A stretch of 64,000 nucleotides of DNA from the NCBI GenBank assembly GCA_001485605.1, contig FAON01000012.1, positions 298,501 through 362,500 on the forward strand, in the 5' to 3' direction. The position numbers and the translations under genes were made by a program. The notes beneath the pieces are model-generated. The model was not told the origin of the DNA. It worked only from the letters and a program-made list of their open reading frames with translations, and searched no databases. Shown here one piece after another: positions 14,652-22,914 of this stretch (position 1 is its first letter; the number at the start of each line of letters is the position of its first letter). The stretch is from Candidatus Kryptobacter tengchongensis. Lineage in GTDB: Bacteria; Bacteroidota; Ignavibacteria; Kryptoniales; Kryptoniaceae.

Positions 14652-15408
14652 ACCCTTTAAAAAGTTTTCTTTTTAGAAAATCAAGCAATCCTTTTTTCTC
14701 TTTCATTTCTTCGTATGCTCCGACATCAACCTTTGCAAAAAGCTTACTGTAATTTATGAAGGCATTGTTTATATCAGCATCGGAGAATTTATTAATGTTT
14801 TCAAAGATGAAATTGGGATTTAAGCCACTTGCCTTATCAAAAATTTCTTTTCGTTGTCTTAAGAGTTCATTAAAGAAATTCGTGACTGGAATTATATAGT
14901 TTATACCTGAATCAATTTCATGCAGCCATATTTTTTTATCTGATGGACTTATGACAAGTATCAGATTGTGTTTTGTCTTTGAGAATATTTTCACTTCGCG
15001 GACTGATTGACCTGTGGCTGGGGAAACTTCACCGGGTATCCAGTGAGCATAGCTCCATCTTTTTATCTCATATACATTTTCAGGTATTACATCACCAAGT
15101 AAGTTAACGATGTCAATTTGAATTTGATTTTTATATTCTTTATGGATTGAGATTTGAATTTTTGCATTTTTCATTTCAATTTGACCAAGTGAAATTACTG
15201 GTGTGAAGAATGTTTCTTCGTTTGGTTTATCATTTGGTTGCCCAAGGATTAGATTATCAGGTTCAAATTTTCCGTATCCTATGACCATCATCTTTTTTAT
15301 CATTTCGCGGTAATCTCTGTATCCGGGCTTATTTTCAGGTAGCATCCAAAATATCCAATCTATTTCACGCTCTGTTAATTTTCTTGGGAAATTTCCGTTA
15401 ATATTCAT
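14626..15408 (-). CDS. Conserved-looking protein of unknown function upstream of kdsD
   Basis: A 260-residue soluble protein without signal or membrane segments. I recognise no family. Distinctive stretches are REIDWIFWMLPENKPGYRDY at the N-terminus, RWSYAHWIPGEVSPATGQSV in the middle and a lysine-rich end (KGLLDFLKRKLFKGYGKRTN). Mixed alpha/beta composition is likely. The 26-base overlap with kdsD makes co-translation and shared regulation with the Kdo genes likely. The gene before it on this strand lies beyond the tRNA, so it heads the kdsD-lptC unit. Confidence 0.7.
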   Translation of the reverse strand: MNINGNFPRKLTEREIDWIFWMLPENKPGYRDYREMIKKMMVIGYGKFEPDNLILGQPNDKPNEETFFTPVISLGQIEMKNAKIQISIHKEYKNQIQIDIVNLLGDVIPENVYEIKRWSYAHWIPGEVSPATGQSVREVKIFSKTKHNLILVISPSDKKIWLHEIDSGINYIIPVTNFFNELLRQRKEIFDKASGLNPNFIFENINKFSDADINNAFINYSKLFAKVDVGAYEEMKEKKGLLDFLKRKLFKGYGKRTNNN

Positions 15409-15492
15409 TGGGATGAAGTTTTTAATTTTTCAAATTAAATGTAGCAAGACATTATTAAAAAATCAAAGTTGGGCGTGTGATTGGGTTCAGGT

Positions 15493-15521
15493 TTGATTTC
15501 CAAGAATTTATTTAGTATATT
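15493..15521 (+). promoter_or_regulatory. Sigma-70-type promoter of tRNA-Ser
   Basis: TTGATT (15493-15498) and TATATT (15516-15521) are separated by 17 bases. The predicted start, near 15528, is a few bases before the tRNA. The promoter may also feed the peroxiredoxin gene downstream. Confidence 0.65.
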
Positions 15522-15532
15522 AACAGAAAAAT

Positions 15533-15622
15533 GGAGAGGTGCCCGAGTGGCCGAAGGGAGCCGCCTGCTAAGCGGTTGTACCGCCAAAAGCGGTACCGAG
15601 GGTTCGAATCCCTCCCTCTCCG
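15533..15622 (+). tRNA. tRNA-Ser (anticodon GCU)
   Basis: A class II tRNA of 90 nt. The acceptor stem GGAGAGG (15533-15539) pairs with CCTCTCC (15615-15621). The anticodon stem-loop has GCT at 15567-15569 in loop CTGCTAA, reading AGC/AGU serine codons. The long variable arm has a 7-bp stem (GTACCGC/GCGGTAC), as serine tRNAs require. The T arm is GAGGG-TTCGAAT-CCCTC. The discriminator base is G and the 3' CCA is not encoded. Confidence 0.97.
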
Positions 15623-15662
15623 CAAAATTTTTGTTTGCTTGGAAACATAAACGGAGCTAAAC

Positions 15663-16187
15663 ATGGCTAAAAAAGTTAAATCTAAAAATAAATCGTCTAA
15701 AACCCCTGAGTTGAGAGTTGGGCAAAAAGCCCCGAATTTCACGCTTTTATCCGATACTGGTGAAAAAATTTCTTTGAAAGATTTCCGTGGTAAGAAAGTG
15801 GTTCTTTATTTCTATCCAAAGGATGATACGCCAGGTTGCACAAAGGAAGCTTGTTCGTTCAGGGATAATATGAATCGGATACTTGAAAGGGGCGCAGTTG
15901 TTATCGGCGTTAGCGCTGATAGCGTTGAATCGCATAAAAAGTTCAAGGAAAAATATAATCTTAATTTCCCACTCTTAAGTGATGAGAAACATAAGGTTCT
16001 TGAAAAGTATGGCGTCTGGAAGGAACGAATCCTTTATGGAAAAAAATTTATGGGAACCGAAAGGACAACTTTTATAATTGATGAGACCGGTAAAATTGCT
16101 CATATATTTAGAAAGGTTAAAGTTGATGGACATACAGAAGAGGTTTTGAAAAAGCTTGATGAGCTTTCGCAAAAAGTCAATGCGTAA
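15663..16187 (+). CDS. bcp: Thioredoxin-dependent peroxiredoxin Bcp/PrxQ
   Basis: A 174-residue peroxiredoxin. A lysine-rich lead (about 20 residues) precedes APNFTLLSDTGEKISLKDFRG. The active site VVLYFYPKDDTPGCTKEACSFRD holds the peroxidatic cysteine and, five residues later, the resolving cysteine, as in atypical 2-Cys PrxQ enzymes. RTTFIIDETGKI matches the family C-terminal half. It detoxifies H2O2 and organic hydroperoxides in the cytoplasm using thioredoxin. It follows the tRNA gene and ends 11 bases before the methyltransferase gene. Confidence 0.94.
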   Translation: MAKKVKSKNKSSKTPELRVGQKAPNFTLLSDTGEKISLKDFRGKKVVLYFYPKDDTPGCTKEACSFRDNMNRILERGAVVIGVSADSVESHKKFKEKYNLNFPLLSDEKHKVLEKYGVWKERILYGKKFMGTERTTFIIDETGKIAHIFRKVKVDGHTEEVLKKLDELSQKVNA

Positions 16188-16198
16188 ATGCAAAAGCC

Positions 16199-17395
16199 GT
16201 GCTTGAAATTCCAAAGTTTTATGAAAGTTTCCTTGCGAAGGTTTCAGGGGTTAATTTAAACTCACCTCGCCAACTGAAGGGTGTTGCTGAAATCGTCTCT
16301 GCAATGTCGGAGTATTTTACAAGAAAAAATTTACGCAAAGAGTTTGTTTTTTACGACTACCTTAGCAATAGAGAGGTTCAAAAAGGTTATCTTATTTATT
16401 TTACTACAACGAATCTTTTAAAAGTTCATGTCCCGCTGAATGAGATCTCTCATTCGGGTTTTTTCAAGGGGAAGAAAAAATTTGAAATACTTGATATTGG
16501 CACTGGACTTGGCACAGTTGTAATGGGGACGATAATCTGGATGCACGAGAATATCAGATATTTTAAAAATGTTGAGGTTAAGTTTGTCGCACTTGATAAA
16601 GTTGAACAAAACATCCGAAAGTTTCAGGAAAATCTTGAAGTTTTTTTAAACGAGCTTAAAAACCATTACCCCCAAACAGTTAAGATAGAAATTGAGCCAG
16701 CGATTTTTGATATTGAACATGCTTTTGAGATGTTTGATAAGAGATTTGATTTGATAACTGTCGCAAATACTTTGAATGAGGTTGCTTATGAAAAGAGGAA
16801 CAAATTGCTTCGTCTTATAAATGCTGGAATAAAAGATGATGGTTTCGTGGTCATGATTGAGCCAGCTTTGATGATAACATCTCGTGATCTTCTTGATTTC
16901 AGGGATAAGATGATAAAGCAGGGATTTTACATTTATTCGCCTTGCCTTAGAAATTTGAACTGCCCAGCGCTTGAAACCGATAAAGATTGGTGTCATACCG
17001 AGGTTGAATGGAAACGCCCGGAATTTATAAGGCAAATTGATCTTGTCTCGGGGAATTATCGTAAATCTTTAAAATTTTCATACATAGTTGCAAACAAGCG
17101 TGATGTGAATTTGATTGACTTCATTGCTGGCGAGAGGAATTTTGAGGATTACTTTAGGGTTGTGAGCCAGCTTATTGTTGAAAAAGGGAAGAAACATTGT
17201 TATCTTTGCAATGAATATGGAAGATTACACTGTGTTAAGCTTGACAGAGCGAATTCGCCACAAAATGAAATTTTTGATGAAATTGAAAGATATGAAATCA
17301 TCATGCTGAAAAATTTTGAAAAGATGAAGGAAAAAGTTAAGATTACACCTGAAACAGAAGTTAAAAAAGTTCTTAACAATGAAGGGAAAACTTAA
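16199..17395 (+). CDS. Rsm22/METTL17-like rRNA methyltransferase-fold protein
   Basis: A 398-residue protein with a Rossmann methyltransferase core (FEILDIGTGLGTVVMG, residues 96-110; FDLITVANTLNEV, 183-195; VVMIEPALM, 217-225). The C-terminal half has the cysteines C249, C255 and C265 in the pattern CLRNLNCPALETDKDWCH, and C334, C337 and C345. This matches the Rsm22 family, which associates with the small ribosomal subunit; the eukaryotic member METTL17 carries an iron-sulfur cluster on such cysteines. Bacterial members are little studied. The start is GTG 16199; no good ribosome binding site helps decide it. Confidence 0.75.
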   Translation: MLEIPKFYESFLAKVSGVNLNSPRQLKGVAEIVSAMSEYFTRKNLRKEFVFYDYLSNREVQKGYLIYFTTTNLLKVHVPLNEISHSGFFKGKKKFEILDIGTGLGTVVMGTIIWMHENIRYFKNVEVKFVALDKVEQNIRKFQENLEVFLNELKNHYPQTVKIEIEPAIFDIEHAFEMFDKRFDLITVANTLNEVAYEKRNKLLRLINAGIKDDGFVVMIEPALMITSRDLLDFRDKMIKQGFYIYSPCLRNLNCPALETDKDWCHTEVEWKRPEFIRQIDLVSGNYRKSLKFSYIVANKRDVNLIDFIAGERNFEDYFRVVSQLIVEKGKKHCYLCNEYGRLHCVKLDRANSPQNEIFDEIERYEIIMLKNFEKMKEKVKITPETEVKKVLNNEGKT

Positions 17396-17412
17396 GTAAA
17401 GAGGTTCGGAAG

Positions 17413-18054
17413 ATGAGAGCGCTTGACCTTTATCTTAAAGGTGGTTTGATAATGCATTTAATTTCAATCACACTTGTCGTGATGATTTATGTCATCATTG
17501 AAAAATTCTTGACGATCAAAAAGGCGAAGGCAAATGTTAAGGAATTTATAATCAGCATAAAAAGTCTTATAAGGACAGGGAATATCCCAGAAATTATAGA
17601 TTACTGCAACACTCATAACACCCCAATTTCAAGGATATTTAAGCAAGGATTGATGAAACATGGTTTTGGGGATGACAAAGTTCGTGAGGCAATTGAGACA
17701 GCGGGAAGAACTGAGGTTTTCAACCTTGAGAGGAGGTTAAGCATGCTTGCAACGATTGCTGGCGTTGCACCGTTGCTTGGATTTCTTGGCACAGTCACAG
17801 GGATGATAAATGCTTTTATGACAATTCAAGCGCTTGGGGGAATTGTTTCGCCATCTGATCTTGCTGGCGGGATATGGGAGGCGCTTTTGACCACAGCTTA
17901 TGGTTTGATTGTCGGCATCCCAGCGTATGGATTTTACAATTATTTCGTAACAAAAATAAGTCGTCTTGTTCATGAGATTGAAATTGCGACGACGGAATTC
18001 ATTGATATCTTGGGTTCGGATGAATTCAAAAATCAGATCAAGTCTGAAAGATGA
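17413..18054 (+). CDS. exbB: MotA/TolQ/ExbB proton channel protein
   Basis: A 213-residue protein with three membrane helices: residues 10-28 (GGLIMHLISITLVVMIYVI), about 110-135 (MLATIAGVAPLLGFLGTVTGMINAF), and about 155-180 (LLTTAYGLIVGIPAYGFYNYF). The conserved ATIAGVAPLLGFLGTVTGM block identifies the family. Together with ExbD it forms the proton-driven stator that powers TonB. GAGG before ATG 17413 supports the start. Its stop overlaps the exbD start. Confidence 0.93.
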   Translation: MRALDLYLKGGLIMHLISITLVVMIYVIIEKFLTIKKAKANVKEFIISIKSLIRTGNIPEIIDYCNTHNTPISRIFKQGLMKHGFGDDKVREAIETAGRTEVFNLERRLSMLATIAGVAPLLGFLGTVTGMINAFMTIQALGGIVSPSDLAGGIWEALLTTAYGLIVGIPAYGFYNYFVTKISRLVHEIEIATTEFIDILGSDEFKNQIKSER

Positions 18055-18449
18055 AATTTGAAACGAGAAACAAACCTTTAACAGTTTTCACATTTGCGTC
18101 GCTTACCGATATAATTTTACAACTGTTAATTTTTTTCCTTCTCACATCTTCTTTTATAACTCAATCAGGCATAAGAATTCAATTGCCAATTTCTGAGACA
18201 AAGGAACAGATAAGCGATAGGCATATAATAATCACATTGACGGAGAGGAACGAAATTTATGTTTTCGGAGAAAGGGTTTTGAAAGAGAATTTATCTTTGA
18301 AGTTAAAGGAAATTTCGGATGGAAAGACGGACAAACTTGTTGTCCTTCGGGCTGATAGAAGTGTCCCAATTCAAGAGGTTATTGATGTGATGGATATAGC
18401 GAAATCAACTGGTCTAACAAGATTTGTTGTTGCAACACAGGTGAAGTAA
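18051..18449 (+). CDS. exbD: ExbD/TolR biopolymer transport protein
   Basis: A 132-residue protein with one N-terminal membrane helix containing the proton-carrying Asp in FASLTDIILQLLIFFLLTSSF, followed by a periplasmic domain (IRIQLPISETKEQI, LVVLRADRSVPIQEVIDVMDIAKSTGLTRFVVAT). It partners with the ExbB protein immediately upstream (4-base overlap). Confidence 0.93.
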   Translation: MKFETRNKPLTVFTFASLTDIILQLLIFFLLTSSFITQSGIRIQLPISETKEQISDRHIIITLTERNEIYVFGERVLKENLSLKLKEISDGKTDKLVVLRADRSVPIQEVIDVMDIAKSTGLTRFVVATQVK

Positions 18450-18452
18450 GAT

Positions 18453-19202
18453 ATGGAAAGGGGAATTGAAATAAGAGCGGTAATTTATACAGCAATGATT
18501 TGTTTTGTTATTTTTCTTTTAATGTTGATTTACAAGATCACTGTAAAGGTTGAGGAAAGCATCAAATTTACTGAGGTTATTTTTGTTCCGCCAATTGAAG
18601 AGCAAGTTCAAACGCTGAACAGGGGCGAGGGCGTTCAAGGTTTTGGGAAATCATCTCTGCCTGCACGAATAGCGAATCTTCCAAAGATAAATTTGCCGAC
18701 AAGACTTATTTTAACTGAGGAAGAAATTTTGCTCCATAAATTTGCTGAGAAAATTGACGCGATTGAAAGAAAAGGTGTAATTGAGGGAATAGGTTTTGGG
18801 ATTAATAAGGTTGGGGATGATGCGAGTTTTGGAAAAGAAATAAAACCAGAGGTTGGTATTTCGGGGATAAAGAAGGATGGAATTGGAGAAATAAAAAGAG
18901 ATTTTGAGGGCGGGATTTCGCCAAAGTTTTCATATCATATTGAGTGGGAGGGCAAAATAAATCGGATTAAGGTTGGGGGTGAGTTGCCAAGATTTCCGCA
19001 AGGAATAAAAGAATCCGCTGTTGTTAGGTTCAGGGTCGTTGTTTTGCCAGATGGAACAATTGAAAGAATTTTTCCACTTGAGAAGGCAAATCCAGATTTC
19101 GAACGCTCTGCGTTTGAGGCATTGAGGACATGGAAGTTTAATCCAATATCTGAAAATATCAAACAAAGTGGGGTTATTACATTTAATTTCAGGGTTGAAT
19201 AA
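18453..19202 (+). CDS. tonB: TonB-family energy transducer
   Basis: A 249-residue protein with a single N-terminal membrane anchor (AVIYTAMICFVIFLLMLIYKI), a glycine-rich periplasmic linker with repeated GIGFGIN/GISGIKKDGIGEI motifs, and a C-terminal TonB domain (AVVRFRVVVLPDGTIERIFPLEKANPDFERSAFEALRTWKFNPI). It carries energy from ExbB/ExbD to outer-membrane receptors. It starts 3 bases after exbD. No TonB-dependent receptor gene is in the window. Confidence 0.9.
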   Translation: MERGIEIRAVIYTAMICFVIFLLMLIYKITVKVEESIKFTEVIFVPPIEEQVQTLNRGEGVQGFGKSSLPARIANLPKINLPTRLILTEEEILLHKFAEKIDAIERKGVIEGIGFGINKVGDDASFGKEIKPEVGISGIKKDGIGEIKRDFEGGISPKFSYHIEWEGKINRIKVGGELPRFPQGIKESAVVRFRVVVLPDGTIERIFPLEKANPDFERSAFEALRTWKFNPISENIKQSGVITFNFRVE

Positions 19203-19232
19203 AAATTTCCCCATAAAAATGGAGGGTTAAAT

Positions 19233-20711
19233 TTGGACTGGATAAATGCAATTCTGCTTGTTTTGGGAATTTTTGGGGTCATTGGAGTTTCTGAAGTTTT
19301 AAGAAAAATTTTTAAGTTTGATCCCGAGGTTACAAGAAAAGTTGTCCATATAACTGTTGGGGTCGCTGTTTTTCCTGCTCCAGTTATTTTCAAAAGTATA
19401 GTTCCAGTTGTGGTAATTGCTTTGTTTTTCATTGTTGTTAACTTTTTAAGTTTGAGGTTCAAAGTTTTTAAAGGGATGGATTCTATTGAAAGGCAAACCT
19501 ATGGGACGGTATATTATCCGCTTGCTTTTTTGATCCTTGTCCTTGTTTTCTGGGGAAGAAACCCTGCGATAATTTCAATTTCAATGTTAATTCTTGCACT
19601 TGGTGACGCTTTTGCTGCAATAGTTGGTGAGGGGATAAAAAATCCAAAACTTTATAATCTCACTGGGGATAAAAAATCGGTTCAAGGTTCATCTGCGATG
19701 TTTTTAATCTCGTTTTTAGTTGTGTTAATTTTTTTAAGTTTAACAGGTGGTTCAACATCATGGTGGGGTAACAATTTAAATCTTACTTTTGGGGAAATAG
19801 TTCTTATTTCAATTTTAACTGCTTTATTTGTAAGCGTAGTTGAAGGGCTTGGGTCGTACGGGTTTGATAACCTTTTTATCCCGCTTGCTTCCGCTTTCAT
19901 GCTTTACTCACTTGTGATTGTTGATAAATTGAATCAATTTTTGCTTGGTTTTATTCTTGCTCTTTTGATTTCTGTTATTTCGTATAGATTGAAGTTTTTA
20001 ACTTTAAATGGTGCGGTTGCAACTTTTTTACTTGCTGTTATAATTTTCGGATCGGGTGGGTGGAAGTGGACTGTGCCAATTCTTACATTTTTTGTATTGT
20101 CAAGTTTAATTTCAAAGATTGGGAAAAAAAGAAGGAAGAAGTTTGATTTAATTTTTGAGAAAACGAGCACAAGGGATATTTACCAAGTTCTTGCAAACGG
20201 TGGGATTGCTGGTGTGATTGCATTGATTTATAATTTTTATCCAGAGGAAATTTTATACTATATGTATCTTGCTTCTGTTTCCGCTGCGACGTTTGATACC
20301 TGGGCAACTGAAATAGGGACATTGCTTCTTTCAAGACCGCGACTTATAACTAATTTTAAACCTGTTGAACCTGGAACATCAGGAGGAGTTTCATTTAAGG
20401 GGACAATTGGTGGAATAATTGGTTCTGTTCTCATATTTTCAAGTGCTACATTATGGGTGAAATGGAATTTGTTCAAACTTGTGAGTATAATTTTTGCTGG
20501 TTTTGTTGGTAGCTTTGTTGATAGTTTACTTGGCGCGACGCTACAGGCACAGTATAAGTGCAACGCTTGCTCAAAGGTAACCGAGAAAAAATTTCATTGT
20601 GATGGCGTCGCTGATTTAATTCGTGGGAAGAGCTGGGTTAACAATGATTTTGTTAATTTTATATGTACAGCGTCAGGGGCGTTAACAGGGCTTGTTATAG
20701 TGGTGATTTAA
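19233..20711 (+). CDS. Fused phytol/dolichol-kinase-like and DUF92 membrane protein
   Basis: A 492-residue polytopic membrane protein with two parts. Residues 1 to about 230 resemble the phytol/dolichol kinase (SEC59/VTE5) family: EVTRKVVHITVGVAVF, ALGDAFAAIVGEGI, TGDKKSVQGSSAMF and EGLGSYGFDNLFIPL. Residues about 240-492 are a DUF92 (VTE6-like) domain: LNGAVATFLLAVIIFG, SAATFDTWATEIGTLL and PVEPGTSGGVSFKGTIGG. In plants VTE5 phosphorylates phytol and VTE6 adds the second phosphate. The fusion suggests a bacterial salvage kinase making a prenyl diphosphate from a prenyl alcohol, by inference. TTG 19233 is preceded by GGAGGG at 19221-19226. Confidence 0.83.
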   Translation: MDWINAILLVLGIFGVIGVSEVLRKIFKFDPEVTRKVVHITVGVAVFPAPVIFKSIVPVVVIALFFIVVNFLSLRFKVFKGMDSIERQTYGTVYYPLAFLILVLVFWGRNPAIISISMLILALGDAFAAIVGEGIKNPKLYNLTGDKKSVQGSSAMFLISFLVVLIFLSLTGGSTSWWGNNLNLTFGEIVLISILTALFVSVVEGLGSYGFDNLFIPLASAFMLYSLVIVDKLNQFLLGFILALLISVISYRLKFLTLNGAVATFLLAVIIFGSGGWKWTVPILTFFVLSSLISKIGKKRRKKFDLIFEKTSTRDIYQVLANGGIAGVIALIYNFYPEEILYYMYLASVSAATFDTWATEIGTLLLSRPRLITNFKPVEPGTSGGVSFKGTIGGIIGSVLIFSSATLWVKWNLFKLVSIIFAGFVGSFVDSLLGATLQAQYKCNACSKVTEKKFHCDGVADLIRGKSWVNNDFVNFICTASGALTGLVIVVI

Positions 20712-20729
20712 AATAAAAAAACATTTGTG

Positions 20730-21146
20730 ATGCCGTTTAAGTTTAATGAAGATATAGCAATTGCTGATGTTGCGGTTGAGGTATGGGCAGATACTATAGA
20801 TGAGCTATTTAAAGATTCTGGGCTTGCGGTAAGCGAGGTTATGGTTGATACTGAAACTGTTGAACCACTGATTGAAAAGGAAGTTTCTTTAAGCTCTGAT
20901 TCGGTTGAAATGCTCCTTTTTGATTTTTTAAGTGAGATCGTCTATTTCAAAGATGCACATTCATTACTTTTCTCAAAATTTGATGTAAAAATTATTGATT
21001 TAAATCTTGTCGCAAAACTATTTGGTGAAGAAATCAACAGAGAAAAACATGCTCTTAGGATTGATGTAAAAGCGGTGACATTGTATAAATTCAGCGTGCG
21101 AAATGAAAATGGTATCTGGCGAGCTGAATTTGTTCTTGATATTTGA
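20730..21146 (+). CDS. Archease
   Basis: A 138-residue protein of the archease family: MPFKFNEDIAIADVAVEVWADTIDELF at the start, VEPLIEKEVSLSSDSVEMLLFDFLSEIVY in the middle and HALRIDVKAVTLYKFSV near the end. Archease activates the RNA ligase RtcB by helping its guanylylation and metal loading. RtcB is not in the window. GTG 20727 is an alternative start. It follows the DUF92 fusion by 18 bases and is convergent with the next gene. Confidence 0.85.
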   Translation: MPFKFNEDIAIADVAVEVWADTIDELFKDSGLAVSEVMVDTETVEPLIEKEVSLSSDSVEMLLFDFLSEIVYFKDAHSLLFSKFDVKIIDLNLVAKLFGEEINREKHALRIDVKAVTLYKFSVRNENGIWRAEFVLDI

Positions 21147-21155
21147 ATTTATAGA

Positions 21156-21911
21156 TTAATTTATCTTGTAATTCCATAGCCCCTGCTTAACAATTCGTAG
21201 CGAGTCAGATAAGTTAGAAAAGGTACCCTGTAAAATTTGTGAAAGCGGTAGTGGCGTCTCTGTTTTTATTAAACCAACCTCCTTATTAAGCCATAAAAGT
21301 CCAGATAGATTAAATTGATATGGTTGAAGAATATTTTGGGGATTGACAATGAAACCCTTTGCGATGATGTTAATTTTAACACAGTAAAAATTTCCTGCTG
21401 GAACTTGAATATTTTCATAACCTATAAGTTGTCCTGTTAAATTTAGTCTTGCAATAGGTATTGTCCCGAGGTAAAATGTCGTATCGTAAATTATCCAGCT
21501 CAATGTTGTTAACGATTCAAGCGGATATGGAAGCAGCTTTAGTTCATGTGCCGGGATGATTATCAGACTTGAGAGATTCAAAGGTGGTGTAAAAATATAA
21601 AGCCCAAAATCATCTTTTCGGATATAAATTGTGTCAACTGCTGTTGCTGTTGGTGTTATGATTGTATCAACCTGTAAGGCGTATTTTTTGTTAAGTAGTG
21701 TATCAAAACCCGCAATGGTACTTTTTCTCGTTCCAAAAATTCCAAAATTTTCACCATTTGCATCGCTTGTATCAATTGAATAAATCCAATATGAACCTTT
21801 TGTAAGCGGATAATAATTGGGGGGTTCCTTAGTTTCAATTTGATCAACTGTGGTGGTTTCACGACAGGAATAAAAAAGTAAAATCACCAGTAAGAAAGCA
21901 ATCCTTCTCAT
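21156..21911 (-). CDS. Lipoprotein of unknown function
   Basis: A 251-residue lipoprotein; the signal ends in LLFYSCRE (Cys16). The mature part begins with a Pro-rich stretch and PLTKGSYWIYSIDTSDANGE, which resembles a repeated opening of secreted Bacteroidota/Ignavibacteria proteins with a large beta fold. Only the lipobox cysteine and one in GNFYCVKINII are present. No enzyme motif is visible. It is 9 bases from the archease stop on the other strand. Confidence 0.7.
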   Translation of the reverse strand: MRRIAFLLVILLFYSCRETTTVDQIETKEPPNYYPLTKGSYWIYSIDTSDANGENFGIFGTRKSTIAGFDTLLNKKYALQVDTIITPTATAVDTIYIRKDDFGLYIFTPPLNLSSLIIIPAHELKLLPYPLESLTTLSWIIYDTTFYLGTIPIARLNLTGQLIGYENIQVPAGNFYCVKINIIAKGFIVNPQNILQPYQFNLSGLLWLNKEVGLIKTETPLPLSQILQGTFSNLSDSLRIVKQGLWNYKIN

Positions 21912-21991
21912 GGTTGAAAATCCCTTTTTTGGTGAAGATATAACAAAAAGATTTTTAATTCAAGAGGGCTAATTTTACCATTTTAAATTAT

Positions 21992-22017
21992 GGGTCCCCG
22001 GGAAAGTTCGGGGACCC
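21992..22017 (-). terminator. Terminator-like hairpin after the lytic transglycosylase gene
   Basis: GGGTCCCCG (21992-22000) pairs perfectly with CGGGGACCC (22009-22017) around an 8-base loop. It lies 18 bases beyond the stop of the 22035-22874 gene on the minus strand. The T tract after it is weak (ATAATTTAAAATGG), so termination may be partial. Confidence 0.6.
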
Positions 22018-22034
22018 CAGGGGTTATCCAAAGG

Positions 22035-22874
22035 TTATCTCAATAATTTTTTATATCTGGCGTAATTTCTCATGATTTTATCAACATAGTTTACAGTTTC
22101 CTGGTAATTGTGGAAGTAGCCACTTTTAGGGCGTCCGTTTGCCCAGACATATTTGTGAAGGGTATAGTATTTGCTTGAAAGTAGCGGGAATATGGTTTTA
22201 ATGGCTTCCCATTTATTGGGATCTTCACCGAAATAGATAGCAAGTTGTTGGGCATCAAGGACACGCCCTGGACCAGCGTTATAAGCAGCAAGGGCAAGTT
22301 TTAAGCATTCAGTTGAATCCATGCCTTGTGAGAAAAATCTGTTGAATTGTGTCCAAAGATAATGTATCCCCGCTATTATGTTTTGCTCTGGGGTTCTGAA
22401 ATCGTAGATATGGGAAACATTTAAAACGAGCTCTTCACCTGTTTCTGGCATAATTTGGAGGAGACCGTAGGCACCTCTGGGGCTCACAGCATCATGTTTA
22501 AAGTTTGACTCCTGCTGAATTACAGCTATGATCAATCTCCAGTCAAATCCGTATATCTTTGAGTATTTTTTGATTACTGGCAGATATTCTTTTAGATTCT
22601 CTGGAATTATATTAGTATTATGGGGACTTAACGATGGATCGGCGTTTTGGTCTTCGGATGGGGAATCATCAGAGGATTGAATATAACCGAGGTTAGAGGA
22701 ATTGCTTGACAAGGATTTAATCTGTGGGTGGATTCCACTGCAGTTTATAGCCAATGTTATACTGAAAAGAAAAGCAATAACCTTATGCCCTGCTTCGGCG
22801 AGGGCTTTCTTACTGACTTTACGAGTTTTGCCAGCCCGCTTATATTTTTTATTTTGAACGAAAATTTTCAACAT
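22035..22874 (-). CDS. Lytic murein transglycosylase (SLT domain)
   Basis: A 279-residue cell-wall enzyme. A long basic N-terminus (about 30 residues) is followed by a hydrophobic export segment (VIAFLFSITLAINCSG). The SLT lysozyme-like domain covers about residues 90-270: IYGFDWRLIIAVIQQESNFK with the catalytic Glu, SPRGAYGLLQIMPETGEEL, NIIAGIHYLWTQF, LAAYNAGPGRVLDAQ and PKSGYFHNYQETVNYVDKI. It cleaves the glycan strand to give 1,6-anhydro ends. The cysteine after AIN may or may not be lipidated, because the preceding residue is unusual for a lipobox. It is divergent from dnaN. Confidence 0.9.
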   Translation of the reverse strand: MLKIFVQNKKYKRAGKTRKVSKKALAEAGHKVIAFLFSITLAINCSGIHPQIKSLSSNSSNLGYIQSSDDSPSEDQNADPSLSPHNTNIIPENLKEYLPVIKKYSKIYGFDWRLIIAVIQQESNFKHDAVSPRGAYGLLQIMPETGEELVLNVSHIYDFRTPEQNIIAGIHYLWTQFNRFFSQGMDSTECLKLALAAYNAGPGRVLDAQQLAIYFGEDPNKWEAIKTIFPLLSSKYYTLHKYVWANGRPKSGYFHNYQETVNYVDKIMRNYARYKKLLR

Positions 22875-22914
22875 AAAAATTCACTGCTTTTGTTTTTAAT
22901 TTTTTATAAAACAA

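Noticed and set aside
15512..15742. A 76-residue minus-strand frame with RGRDSNPRYRFW
   Set aside because: It runs antisense through tRNA-Ser; such RGRDSNPR peptides are a well-known artefact of tRNA T-arm sequence.
18935..19462. 175-residue minus-strand frame across the tonB/DUF92 junction
   Set aside because: It lies antisense to two well-supported genes and its low-complexity Thr/Lys/Asn composition is that of a shadow frame.
22024..22032. TTATCCAAA, one base from a DnaA box
   Set aside because: It is a single imperfect match just past a stop codon on the far side of the lytic transglycosylase gene; no cluster of boxes is near dnaN.
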